Assembly: GCA_900299025.1 (NCBI GenBank)
Contig: OMIE01000094.1
Location: 1-32,953 of the forward strand
Source of the DNA: Burkholderiaceae bacterium
GTDB taxonomy: Bacteria; Pseudomonadota; Gammaproteobacteria; Burkholderiales; Burkholderiaceae_E
Reading direction: 5' to 3'
DNA: 32,953 bases
The notes below the pieces were generated by a model. That model had not been told where the DNA came from. It ran no database searches and saw only the letters and a list, made by a program, of their open reading frames with translations. Position numbers and translations under genes: made by a program. Positions 16,852 through 24,814 of the stretch are shown in pieces; position 1 is the first letter of the stretch, and each line of letters starts with the position of its first letter.

Positions 16852-16890
16852 TGTAAATCGTTTTAGACATTTTGAAACGTCTAATGTCGA
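16852..16890 (-). promoter_or_regulatory. Promoter and PpsR/CrtJ-type operator of crtIB
   Basis: On the minus strand TCGACA (16885-16890, 5 of 6 to the -35 consensus) and TCTAAA (16862-16867, 4 of 6 to the -10) are 17 bases apart. A perfect TGT-N12-ACA palindrome at 16852-16869 covers the -10 and the start site, so a bound repressor would block the polymerase. The -35 lies within the end of bchO. A further inverted repeat, GACATT-N11-AATGTC, spans 16866-16888. Repressor identity is inferred. Confidence 0.65.
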
Positions 16891-17780
16891 TTCAAAGACT
16901 CCAAAATCGACGCTGCAACGGTTTGAGGGGCCTCTTCGTGCGCTAAGTGACCCAAATCACGCAAGACCTGGCAGCGCGCTTGAGGTAACAAAAGCGCAGC
17001 CCGCTTGATCTCTGATGCCGGGACGGTTGCATCGCGACTTGCAGCGAGCAAATCAATGGGCGCACGGAATGTGGGCAATAGCTGTGCGAAGCCTGCTAAA
17101 TCCCAACGCGCCATCATATCCATGACCGCTTGGACATGCGGAGCATCGCTTGCCAATCGGCGATACCATGAGACATCGTCCGGGCTGAGCACGGATCCTG
17201 TTCCTGCCAGCAAGCGGTCGACCCAGTCACTGTGACGCGACCGCCAGGCTGTGAATTGAGCCAGGCCAGGAACAAAGTCGAGTACTTGCGCTGCCGGTGC
17301 AAAAACATGGCCCAAAAGTCCTGGCAAAGGCAGCAAAGCACCATTAAGACTTATCACCGACTCAAGTAACTTACCGGAAGTAAGGCCAAGGCGCATTGCA
17401 AGTGCTGCCCCAGCCGAATGCCCCACAAAGACCGCAGGGTAAAAGCCAAGCGATTCAATCAGTACTGCGAGCAGTCTTGCCATATTGGGCATGGCCATAT
17501 CCGAGGCGCGCGCCCCCTGTGTCCAGCCATGCCCAGGCAGATCGGGCATTAATACCTCATGGCCTTGGGCAAGTAACGGGCCAAGTTTACGGAAGCTATG
17601 AGTGGACGAAAACGTTCCGTGCAATAGAACAATACGACGAGGAGGTTTTGATGGCGACTCAGCCTCAGAGGGCATTAATCGTTGGATGTGCCAGCGCAAA
17701 TGGCCAAGCGCAACAAAGCTGCTAGTACTTCGCAGTGGCCAGTCTGCCCCCTCGCGCTCCCAATGCCAGCCGCTTCGCAC
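16881..17780 (-). CDS. bchO: Alpha/beta hydrolase of the magnesium-chelatase cluster
   Basis: 299-residue alpha/beta-hydrolase found beside bchID in purple bacteria; its exact reaction in BChl synthesis is not settled (proposed roles include handling of Mg-protoporphyrin intermediates). Family features: WEREGADWPLRSTSSFVALGHLRWHIQR near the N-terminus, the oxyanion HG at HGTF (54-57), the nucleophile Ser122 in GHSAGA, an acid in AASRDATVP and the catalytic His near the C-terminus in LRDLGHLAHEEAP. The start is GTG at 17780, two bases after the bchD stop, with GAG six bases upstream. The stop lies inside the crtI promoter region. Confidence 0.9.
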   Translation of the reverse strand: MRSGWHWEREGADWPLRSTSSFVALGHLRWHIQRLMPSEAESPSKPPRRIVLLHGTFSSTHSFRKLGPLLAQGHEVLMPDLPGHGWTQGARASDMAMPNMARLLAVLIESLGFYPAVFVGHSAGAALAMRLGLTSGKLLESVISLNGALLPLPGLLGHVFAPAAQVLDFVPGLAQFTAWRSRHSDWVDRLLAGTGSVLSPDDVSWYRRLASDAPHVQAVMDMMARWDLAGFAQLLPTFRAPIDLLAASRDATVPASEIKRAALLLPQARCQVLRDLGHLAHEEAPQTVAASILESLNRH

Positions 17781-17782
17781 GA

Positions 17783-19648
17783 TTAACTCGCCAGCGCGAC
17801 CAGGCCTTGGGCGTTTGCATAAGGTAGCAGCATATAGCTTGCCCGCATCGCCTGGGCCATCGATTGGGCCTCGCTTGACGGCCTTGGCGCCGTATCCACC
17901 CAGACAAGCCTTGATCCAGTAAGGGCAAGCTTGGCCAACAACTTGGCCTGGTGGTGCGCATCGTGCATGGCCTTAGCTCGTCCAGGCTTACCTTCTATAT
18001 CGATATTGGCCTTGCCATCACTGAGCATAATCGCCTGGATTCGCTGGCCTTGTCGGCGCCAATTCGTGATCAACTTGCTCGTCAGTGCAAGTGCACTGGC
18101 CAGCGGTGTACCGCCACCGCCTGGCAATGCCGCAAGTTGGCGCTTGGCCCGAGTGAGCGAACGGGTCGGTGGCAGCAAGAGCTGAGCCTGATCCAAGCGA
18201 AATGCGATGACTGCGACCTGGTCACGTCGCACATAGCATTGTGCGAGCAAGAGTTCAACCGCGCCTTTTACCTCAGCCAAACGGTATAAGGCCGCCGACC
18301 CCGAAGCATCAACAACAAAAACCGTGGTCAGTTGATCGCGTTGCTCATAACGATGCACCCTCAAATCAGAGCGCTCGATCCGCAAGAGCGCTCCGTTTGA
18401 GACAGGCGCTCGCAAGCGCTGCCAGGGCACGGCGGCTCGAATGGTAGCCAGCACGTGCAAACGCGATCGTGGTCCAGGCGTTCCTTCGCGCACGCCAAGA
18501 CTGCGACCACGCAACCCAGCATTTGAACGACTCCCTGAGCGCCCCATGGATGATGACGAACGGGCCATCGCTGTAGCAGCCAGAGCACTCGAGGCAAGCA
18601 GGCCTGCAGGCAATAGCGCCTGCGCAGCGCCAACGGCTATTGCAAGCACCTGCTCAAAGCTTAAGGGAGGAGCCTCCTCCCGATCACCCTCAGCCGGCGG
18701 GTCATTTTGTTTCCTGACTGACTCCTGCCTCGAGAGGCCCTCTTGGCCCTGGTCGTCGTTGGCCTGATCGCGTTCGGCCTTGGCCGGCTCCCCTTCGGAC
18801 TCAGCCGATTCACGGTCGGGCTTGGGCGATGACTGAGGACTTTGCATAGCATCCTCTCGAGCCGGCTCCGCCTCGGAGGGCTGTGGCAGCCGTCTTGCGC
18901 GCGGGCCATAGACTAGGGCAATAAGCGCTCCAAGCAGCGCTTCTTCATCGTGCATTGGTTTGGATACTGGATGCATGACCAAGGCGAGCGCCTTTAAGGC
19001 TCGATAAGCACGTAAAGCGAACTGCGGCGCTCTTAAGTCGTCTACGCCGAAGGCCAGCGCAGCCTCACCAAGCACGCGAAAAGCAGCAGGCGATATCGAT
19101 ATGCTATTTCGCATGTTTCGAGCATCTAATAAATCATTCTCTCCAAGTAGTTCTAATTTTGTATTCAGTAAATTTATTTCACCGATCCAAAAAGCGAGTC
19201 GACAAGACAGAAAAACCGGTACACCTGGCTCATCTTCAAGTGCTTCGTCCAATAACAAACAGGCAAAGCCTCGCTGATCCAGCGCCTGCCCAATTAAGGC
19301 AGCCAAACTCGGATTGAGCCGATCAGCCATCCCGATCTTCAATAGGCCGCTGTTCACACGTGCCAAGACACCTTGCTCAACATACGCTTTGCCCTGATGC
19401 AAACTCGACGCCCAGTCGATGCCGCCGCGAAGGCTTTGCTCATCGGCGTGGGATGCGAGCTCGATCACCGGACCGAGCCTGGCAGCAAGACTTAGAAATG
19501 GCTTAACCCAGCCGCTTCGCCAAGGCGAAACCCTAGCTTTACAATGAATCCCGCCCAGACCCAAAGGATCGACAAGAAGCAAATTGGCTGCAAGACTAAG
19601 CGGTGAAGCAAGCAATGCTTCAAACTTTTGTTGAACAACGCAGCTCAT
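17783..19648 (-). CDS. bchD: Magnesium chelatase subunit D
   Basis: Forms the AAA+ ring with BchI that drives Mg insertion into protoporphyrin IX by BchH. About 621 residues. The N-terminal AAA-like region is degenerate, without a Walker A. A low-complexity acidic/proline linker rich in Ser, Glu, Asp and Lys follows (about residues 255-335). The C-terminal integrin-I/VWA domain has the MIDAS residues VVDASGSAALYR and GGGGTPLASAL. The ATG at 19648 (GGTGA four bases upstream) is preferred to a TTG at 19681 without Shine-Dalgarno. It follows bchI by 44 bases and precedes bchO by two. BchH is not in the window. Confidence 0.94.
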   Translation of the reverse strand: MSCVVQQKFEALLASPLSLAANLLLVDPLGLGGIHCKARVSPWRSGWVKPFLSLAARLGPVIELASHADEQSLRGGIDWASSLHQGKAYVEQGVLARVNSGLLKIGMADRLNPSLAALIGQALDQRGFACLLLDEALEDEPGVPVFLSCRLAFWIGEINLLNTKLELLGENDLLDARNMRNSISISPAAFRVLGEAALAFGVDDLRAPQFALRAYRALKALALVMHPVSKPMHDEEALLGALIALVYGPRARRLPQPSEAEPAREDAMQSPQSSPKPDRESAESEGEPAKAERDQANDDQGQEGLSRQESVRKQNDPPAEGDREEAPPLSFEQVLAIAVGAAQALLPAGLLASSALAATAMARSSSSMGRSGSRSNAGLRGRSLGVREGTPGPRSRLHVLATIRAAVPWQRLRAPVSNGALLRIERSDLRVHRYEQRDQLTTVFVVDASGSAALYRLAEVKGAVELLLAQCYVRRDQVAVIAFRLDQAQLLLPPTRSLTRAKRQLAALPGGGGTPLASALALTSKLITNWRRQGQRIQAIMLSDGKANIDIEGKPGRAKAMHDAHHQAKLLAKLALTGSRLVWVDTAPRPSSEAQSMAQAMRASYMLLPYANAQGLVALAS

Positions 19649-19692
19649 GCGCTCACCGAGCGGTGGAATAGACAAGCCCAAGCAACATCACA

Positions 19693-20709
19693 CTAAGCAT
19701 TTGCCATATCGCGAAGCGCTCTTGCAATCACGCTTGCACTTGCGCTTTCCTCAAGCGGGTCGCGACGAAGCCGGTGACTTAAAACACTTGGCGCGACATC
19801 GATCACGTCTTGAATACTCGTCTCGGAGTGCTCACGCATAGCGCTCAAAACACGTGCGGCACGCATTAAGCCGAGTTCGCCGCGCAGCCCATCGGTACCG
19901 AGCTTCATACATAACTGGGCGATGTAACGCATCACCTCATCAGGTAACGCCACTGAAGCGAGCGAAGCTCTTGCCTTCACAATCAAAGCTTGCAAAGCCT
20001 GCTGTTGGGATTCATAGTGGGCGCAGAAAGCCACAGGATCCTGATCAAAAGCATCGCGACGTTTTAAGACCTCAAGCCGCGTTTCCAAGTCCATTGGCGT
20101 TTTGACATCGATCGATAAACCGAAACGATCTAATAATTGAGGCCTTAACTCACCCTCTTCAGGATTACCACTGCCAACCAGTACAAAGCGCGCCGGGTGC
20201 CTCAGGCTGAGCCCTTCTCGTTCAATGAGGTTTTCGCCCGATGCGGCAACATCAAGCAATAAATCAACCAGATGATCTTCAAGCAGATTGACCTCATCCA
20301 CATACAAAAAACCGCGATGAGCTTTTGCAAGCAAGCCCGGCTCAAAGGCTTTAACTCCTTCACGCAAGGCTTTTTGCAAATCGAGTGCGCCCAAGACCCT
20401 GTCTTCGGTGGCCCCTAAGGGTAGATCGACCACGGGGACCGCTACGGTGATCGACTGGCGCTTGCGCGAGCCCTTGCAGTAAGGGCAAGCGCTTGATTGC
20501 TGCTGCGGATCGCATTGATAAGGGCAGGACTTTACCGCTTGCATCGGCGGCAAAAGCGCTGCGAGTGAGCGCACAGCGGTTGACTTACCGGTACCGCGAT
20601 CGCCAAAGACCAACACGCCACCAATCAAGGGATCAATGGCGGCGATCAACAAAGCCTGTTTCATGTCGTCCTGCCCGACCAGGGCGGCAAAGGGATAAAC
20701 ATGCTTCAT
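19693..20709 (-). CDS. bchI: Magnesium chelatase ATPase subunit I
   Basis: AAA+ ATPase motor of Mg-chelatase. 338 residues. Walker A GDRGTGKS at 36-43; Walker B in GFLYVDEVNLLEDHLVDLLLDVAASG; sensor ARFVLVGSGNPEEGELRPQLLDRFGL; all typical of BchI. A four-cysteine arrangement, C62-X3-C66-X8-C75-X2-C78, follows the first helix and could hold a metal or act as a redox switch. The ATG has GAGG seven bases upstream. It is the first gene of bchIDO, downstream of a PpsR-type palindrome. Confidence 0.95.
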   Translation of the reverse strand: MKHVYPFAALVGQDDMKQALLIAAIDPLIGGVLVFGDRGTGKSTAVRSLAALLPPMQAVKSCPYQCDPQQQSSACPYCKGSRKRQSITVAVPVVDLPLGATEDRVLGALDLQKALREGVKAFEPGLLAKAHRGFLYVDEVNLLEDHLVDLLLDVAASGENLIEREGLSLRHPARFVLVGSGNPEEGELRPQLLDRFGLSIDVKTPMDLETRLEVLKRRDAFDQDPVAFCAHYESQQQALQALIVKARASLASVALPDEVMRYIAQLCMKLGTDGLRGELGLMRAARVLSAMREHSETSIQDVIDVAPSVLSHRLRRDPLEESASASVIARALRDMANA

Positions 20710-20763
20710 GGCTCAGCCTCGTGCGAAGAAATCAAACCGCCTAGTTTTATGAACACTCATCTA

Positions 20764-20781
20764 TGTCATGTTACATGGACA
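20764..20781 (-). promoter_or_regulatory. PpsR/CrtJ-type palindrome upstream of bchI
   Basis: TGTC-N10-GACA, a perfect and extended match to TGT-N12-ACA, 55-72 bases before the bchI start and 8 bases past the stop of the preceding acetyltransferase gene. An ACA half-site lies at 20753-20755, but its partner half is missing. No convincing sigma70 pair was found. The site implies that bchIDO has its own light/oxygen-controlled promoter. Confidence 0.65.
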
Positions 20782-20788
20782 TTGACGA

Positions 20789-21265
20789 TCAGTCGTCGGG
20801 TATGAGGCGTTTTCCCATCGCAAGCGCTTGATCAACACGATAGCCTAAGCGTTCGTAGAAGGCGCGTACAGCCTCGTTGTCGCTACGAACCAAAAGGCTT
20901 AGCTTCGGACAAGCTTCGGCTAAAAGCAGACTTTCCGCCTCTGCCATGAGGGCACGCCCAATGCCTCGGCCCTGCCAGCGCGGATGTACCGCAAGATAAT
21001 TCACCCAGCCGCGATGCCCTTCGTAACCAATCATGATTGAACCGATAAGCTCCCAGCGCTTCGCACTGCGTTGTACTTCGACAACGCGCAGCCATTGCGG
21101 CCGGTTTGCCTGTTTCCGCTCGATATCGCGGTAAGGATTGTTCCAAGGTCGGACCAGACCGCATAGCTCCCACAGAGCAACAAGCTTTTCTCGATCCTCC
21201 GGCGCATAAGCACGAATGAGCCAATCGCTCGGTGCTTGTTGCTCGATCGCCTCAGCGCGAGACAT
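20789..21265 (-). CDS. GNAT family acetyltransferase, YpeA-like
   Basis: 158 residues. The LWELCGLVRPWNNPYRDIERK segment, IMIGYEGHRGWVNYLAVHPRWQGRGIGRALM (acetyl-CoA pyrophosphate loop Q/R-G-x-G) and the ending AMGKRLIPDD match the YpeA subgroup closely. The substrate of this group is not established. AAGGA lies eight bases before the ATG. The start overlaps the end of the upstream acetyltransferase gene by 14 bases, indicating coupling. The stop lies 79 bases before bchI on the same strand. Confidence 0.85.
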   Translation of the reverse strand: MSRAEAIEQQAPSDWLIRAYAPEDREKLVALWELCGLVRPWNNPYRDIERKQANRPQWLRVVEVQRSAKRWELIGSIMIGYEGHRGWVNYLAVHPRWQGRGIGRALMAEAESLLLAEACPKLSLLVRSDNEAVRAFYERLGYRVDQALAMGKRLIPDD

Positions 21266-21839
21266 GACGCCAGTCCTTGTTGATGCATTGGGTGATCAGG
21301 TGATCACGCCAGGCTCCCCGGACCCAAAGATAAGCAGCTGCCAAACCGATGTCTTCAAAACCGCAATGCCTAAGCACAGCAAGACTCGCCTTGTTTTCGG
21401 GGAGCACAGAGGCCTGAAGACGATGTAAATTAATCGACGAGGTGAAAAGCCAGCGCTTGGCCGCAGCCAGTGCCTCTTGCATATAACCTTTGCGATGATG
21501 CGACTCGGCGATTGCGTAGCCAACACGTCCGGAATAAAAGGCACCCGCCGTTAAGGCGTCAATTTTCACCCACCCAATCAGCTTCGAAGGCGCCTCGCGC
21601 AAACGAATCCAAAAGCGAAGGCTTTCACCTCGCGTCCAAGCAAGGCCTTCGGATTCAATCAGTTGCAAGACATACTCAGCGCTTAGCTGTGCGCGGTCGA
21701 TGACCGGGTTCCAGTAGCTGAAGTATGCGTGGTTACTGAGCATCAACTCATAGATTTCAATCGCGTCGCAGGCTTGACCTGGTGTAAGCACCAAGCGATC
21801 GCTGTGCAAACTCAAAGGTGCCGGTGCTTTGATCGGCAT
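21252..21839 (-). CDS. GNAT family acetyltransferase, RimJ/RimL type
   Basis: 195 residues. Motifs of the RimJ/RimL N-acetyltransferase group: SDRLVLTPGQACDAIEIYELM at the N-terminus, VGYAIAESHHRKGYMQEALAAAKRWLF (acetyl-CoA loop) and ASVLPENKASLAVLRHCGFEDIG. Members modify protein N-termini or small molecules; the substrate here cannot be assigned. The upstream ribosome-binding site is weak. It is coupled to the YpeA-like gene by a 14-base overlap, making a tandem pair of unrelated GNAT subfamilies. Confidence 0.85.
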   Translation of the reverse strand: MPIKAPAPLSLHSDRLVLTPGQACDAIEIYELMLSNHAYFSYWNPVIDRAQLSAEYVLQLIESEGLAWTRGESLRFWIRLREAPSKLIGWVKIDALTAGAFYSGRVGYAIAESHHRKGYMQEALAAAKRWLFTSSINLHRLQASVLPENKASLAVLRHCGFEDIGLAAAYLWVRGAWRDHLITQCINKDWRHVSR

Positions 21840-21887
21840 GCTTATGTCTTAGCCTGGCTCGACAACAGGCCCCAACAAGGCATAAGA

Positions 21888-21901
21888 ATCGCCTCGGCGA
21901 T
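21888..21901 (-). terminator. Short palindrome after the thioesterase gene, possible weak terminator
   Basis: ATCGCC-GA-GGCGAT is a perfect 14-base palindrome located six bases after the thioesterase stop in the 67-base gap before the next gene. The loop would be very tight and only a short AT-rich stretch follows, so termination is doubtful. Confidence 0.25.
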
Positions 21902-21906
21902 GGCTT

Positions 21907-22353
21907 TCAAGACTTGGCTCCCTCGATAACTTCAGCAGGCACCACAGCGACCGTAAAGCGGCAAACACAGCTCAAGCGCTCTTGATCATCATAGATTTTG
22001 ATGTCCCAAACCTGGGTGGTTCTGCCCATATGCAGCGGGCGCGCGAAAGCACGCACCCAACCGCTGCGCACGGCACGCAAATGATTTGCGTTGATTTCCA
22101 AACCCACACATCGAAAGCGACTGCGGTCGACGACTTGCGCCGCCGCAGCGCTGCCTACGGTTTCAGCAAGCAGCACATTGGCCCCGCCATGAATCAGTCC
22201 GTAGGGTTGCCGGGTACGCTCGTCATGAGGCATGCGTGCAACAAGAAAGTCGTCACCAGCTTCGATAAATTCGATACCGAGCTGGGCTACGGCGGTGTGC
22301 TCGTGGATGCGCTGAAAAAATGCGAGATCAGGGGGACTGTGCCAAATCGTCAT
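21907..22353 (-). CDS. Hotdog-fold acyl-CoA thioesterase, YdiI/MenI type
   Basis: 148 residues. RTRQPYGLIHGGANVLLAETVGS gives His55 and Glu64 of the hotdog thioesterase active site, and VGLEINANHLRAVRSGWVRAFARPLHMGRTTQVWDIKIYDDQ matches E. coli YdiI very well. YdiI hydrolyses 1,4-dihydroxy-2-naphthoyl-CoA and other acyl-CoAs; the substrate here is unknown, and there are no menaquinone genes in the window. ATG at 22353, 18 bases after the patatin-like gene on the same strand. Confidence 0.88.
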   Translation of the reverse strand: MTIWHSPPDLAFFQRIHEHTAVAQLGIEFIEAGDDFLVARMPHDERTRQPYGLIHGGANVLLAETVGSAAAAQVVDRSRFRCVGLEINANHLRAVRSGWVRAFARPLHMGRTTQVWDIKIYDDQERLSCVCRFTVAVVPAEVIEGAKS

Positions 22354-22371
22354 AGCGGTTCGTTATCTCAT

Positions 22372-23508
22372 TCATAGTGGTTCGATTGCGATACAAGCCG
22401 GATCGCGGATAAAACAGTCAAAGGCCTGTGCCAGGGACTGCGCTTGAGCAAGCACCACACGCCAGCGATGCATGCGCGCCACCGGGTCATGTGCAAAACG
22501 CACAAAGTCATGGCGATCGGGCAGCTTGCCATCGGGCAGGCCTTGAACCCAGGCCTTGCTTGGACACAGGAGCACTAAATTATCCAAGCCCTCATGGGCT
22601 CGATGCCTCCAGGGCCAAGGCTTGTCGAGCCAACCTGGTATCAGCCGATCGATGAAGTGGGGATAAAGCACCAGACCCGGTTTGAGCGCAGCATAGTTCA
22701 AACGCAAATGATAGTCGGTCAGTCCGCCATCCCAGTAGGGACCCTCAGGTGCGCCTGCTAAATCCCAAACAGGATCAAGCACCATCGGTATCGAACAAGA
22801 GGCCTGAATGGCCGACAACCAGTTGTGGCGATCAAGTAGCACCTGCTTGGCCGGGTAATCATAAAGAAAAAGGGCGGCATCAAGATCATGGGCACTGACT
22901 TGCTGCGATGCATCCACAGCGCGCTGTCCTGGCGCTGAGAACACCACCCGTTTGAGATAAGCGCCGAGTGCTTGGCGCGACCGAGCATTGGCAAGCCAGG
23001 CTCTTGCAAAGGCCACACTTAAATCGAATGCCTTAGCGCTTGCCGCCTGCTTTAGCACCGGGCCGCCGAGCGCTGTGACCACATGCAGCCTATATTTCAC
23101 ATGCTCAAGCACTTGCTGACTCAGCCCGCCAAAAAACGCTGCCAAGCCCTCGGCAAATGATGCACTAACTGCAGACGGTGCAGGCCGCCGCTGGCCTTCG
23201 GGGATGCGATAGTCCTGCTCGATATAAGCCTTACTAAAGGCCTTGAGTTTGTCTTCTGGATCGGGCGCACAGGCCGCAGCAAGACGCCAGCAGCCAATCG
23301 ATGCGCCAATCAAGTCAATCGACTGCTTGGAGCCTTTGAGCCAATGGCCAAAAATATACTGATCGAGCGGACCGAGAATCAGGCCTTTGGGGCCGCCCGC
23401 GGCACCTGCAATCGCTCTTATTTGCTCCGCATGCAGTCCGTGACTTCGAACTTGCTCGCGGGCAAAAGGTCCGGCAAGAATACGCAAATGGTCCGATGGC
23501 TTAAACAT
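22372..23508 (-). CDS. Patatin-like phospholipase family protein
   Basis: 378 residues. Signatures of the Ser-Asp dyad: a glycine-rich oxyanion stretch GAAGGPKG (35-42), nucleophile Ser70 in GASIG, and Asp260 in YWDGGLTDYH. The expected activity is lipid acyl hydrolysis; the substrate is unknown. No signal peptide is seen, so it is probably cytoplasmic. First gene of the minus-strand run patatin-thioesterase-GNAT-GNAT, divergent from the MFS gene. No obvious Shine-Dalgarno was identified. Confidence 0.82.
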   Translation of the reverse strand: MFKPSDHLRILAGPFAREQVRSHGLHAEQIRAIAGAAGGPKGLILGPLDQYIFGHWLKGSKQSIDLIGASIGCWRLAAACAPDPEDKLKAFSKAYIEQDYRIPEGQRRPAPSAVSASFAEGLAAFFGGLSQQVLEHVKYRLHVVTALGGPVLKQAASAKAFDLSVAFARAWLANARSRQALGAYLKRVVFSAPGQRAVDASQQVSAHDLDAALFLYDYPAKQVLLDRHNWLSAIQASCSIPMVLDPVWDLAGAPEGPYWDGGLTDYHLRLNYAALKPGLVLYPHFIDRLIPGWLDKPWPWRHRAHEGLDNLVLLCPSKAWVQGLPDGKLPDRHDFVRFAHDPVARMHRWRVVLAQAQSLAQAFDCFIRDPACIAIEPL

Positions 23509-23590
23509 AAGAAGCAGAGTTTGCCAGCAAGCATGCCAATTGCGGACCGCTGCAACTGGGCAGGCCCAAGTTTGGCAGCGACAATGGGAT

Positions 23591-24814
23591 ATGAGTCAAG
23601 CCCTTATCGCACTTTCGGTGACCTTGGCGGCCCAGGTCGCAACAACGGTCGCACTTAACGCACCCGCGGTACTGGCGCCGATTGCAGCACCCTCACTTGG
23701 CTTACCGGCCGAGCGCATTGGCTGGTTTACCGGGCTTGCTTATTGCAGCGCCATGTTTACCGGCTTAATCGTGAGTCATCATGTCAGCCGCATCGGCGCA
23801 GTGCGGCTGACCCAGTGGGCCATGCTTGCAAGCGCGCTGGGACTTGGCCTGCTTTCGATGAATCTGGCTTGGTTGGTGCTCCCAGCCGCTATTGCCATGG
23901 GGCTGGGCTATGGCTGTACCAACCCGGCCGCAGCCGACATACTCACCCGCCACACGCCAGCAGATCGACGTGGGCTCTTCTTTTCCATCAAGCAAACCGG
24001 CGTACCCCTTGGGGTTGGCTTTGCAGGCTTGTCGCTTTCGGTACTGTTAGCCTGGTTCAGCTGGCAGTTAAGCAGTCTTCTTTTGCTCATCCCTTGTCTT
24101 GCAGTGGCCCTCCTGAGCCAACCAAGCCGCAGGCGCCTTGAAGGCCCCAAACCTGATGTGCACGCATCAAACACAGGTCGGGCTTTACGCGACAGTCTGA
24201 TGGGACCGCTGCGATTGGTCCTTGGCGATCAACACCTGCGGCGCTTAGGCTTGAGCTCGTTTGCTTATTCAAGCACGCAAATTTGCTTTGTGACCTTTCT
24301 CGTCTCCTATTTTCATCTCGAATTGCAGCAAAGCATTAGCTTTGCTGCGCTCGTACTGGCAGGCTCACAAGTCGTAAGTACGGTGGGTCGCGTGTTTTGG
24401 GGCTATGTCTCAGACCGCTGGGTGCGACCGGGCTTGTTATTAGGCCTTCTGGGGTTGAGCATGGCCGCGTGCATGCTGTGGCTTAGCCAGCTTACACTGC
24501 ATAGCGGCAATGCCAGTCTCATGGCCTGCGCCATGGCCTGTGCTGCAACCGTTGTTGCCTGGAACGGGGTTTATTTCGCCGAATTGGCCCATCGAGCACC
24601 GCCTGGGCAAATCGCACAGGCCAATGGCGGCACCCAATTCATTACTTTTTTTGGCGGCATGGTCGGTCCGGTGCTCTTTGGCCTGGGCGTGAGCACAAGC
24701 GGCAGCTACAGCCTGCCGCTTGCCTTCTGCAGCCTGTTGCCCGCTGCCGCTGGCTTAAGTTTTCTGCGGGCCGACCGCATCGAAGGCGCGTCGAAGCGAG
24801 CTAGCGCACAATGA
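23591..24814 (+). CDS. MFS family transporter
   Basis: About 407 residues with roughly twelve hydrophobic segments and an MFS-like central loop (QPSRRRLEGPKPDVHASN). Recognisable elements: GWFTGLAYCSAMFTGLIVS near TM2, GLGYGCTNPAAADIL, and WGYVSDRW, the inter-helix DR motif in the second half. The ATG at 23591 is chosen because the first membrane span follows directly; the frame is open to a TTG at 23540. The substrate cannot be inferred. The last 60 bases overlap antisense with the convergent esterase gene. Confidence 0.82.
   Translation: MSQALIALSVTLAAQVATTVALNAPAVLAPIAAPSLGLPAERIGWFTGLAYCSAMFTGLIVSHHVSRIGAVRLTQWAMLASALGLGLLSMNLAWLVLPAAIAMGLGYGCTNPAAADILTRHTPADRRGLFFSIKQTGVPLGVGFAGLSLSVLLAWFSWQLSSLLLLIPCLAVALLSQPSRRRLEGPKPDVHASNTGRALRDSLMGPLRLVLGDQHLRRLGLSSFAYSSTQICFVTFLVSYFHLELQQSISFAALVLAGSQVVSTVGRVFWGYVSDRWVRPGLLLGLLGLSMAACMLWLSQLTLHSGNASLMACAMACAATVVAWNGVYFAELAHRAPPGQIAQANGGTQFITFFGGMVGPVLFGLGVSTSGSYSLPLAFCSLLPAAAGLSFLRADRIEGASKRASAQ

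Noticed and set aside
19649-19681. TTG start extending bchD by 11 codons
   Set aside because: No Shine-Dalgarno, whereas the ATG at 19648 has GGTGA nearby; the extension shows no conserved sequence.
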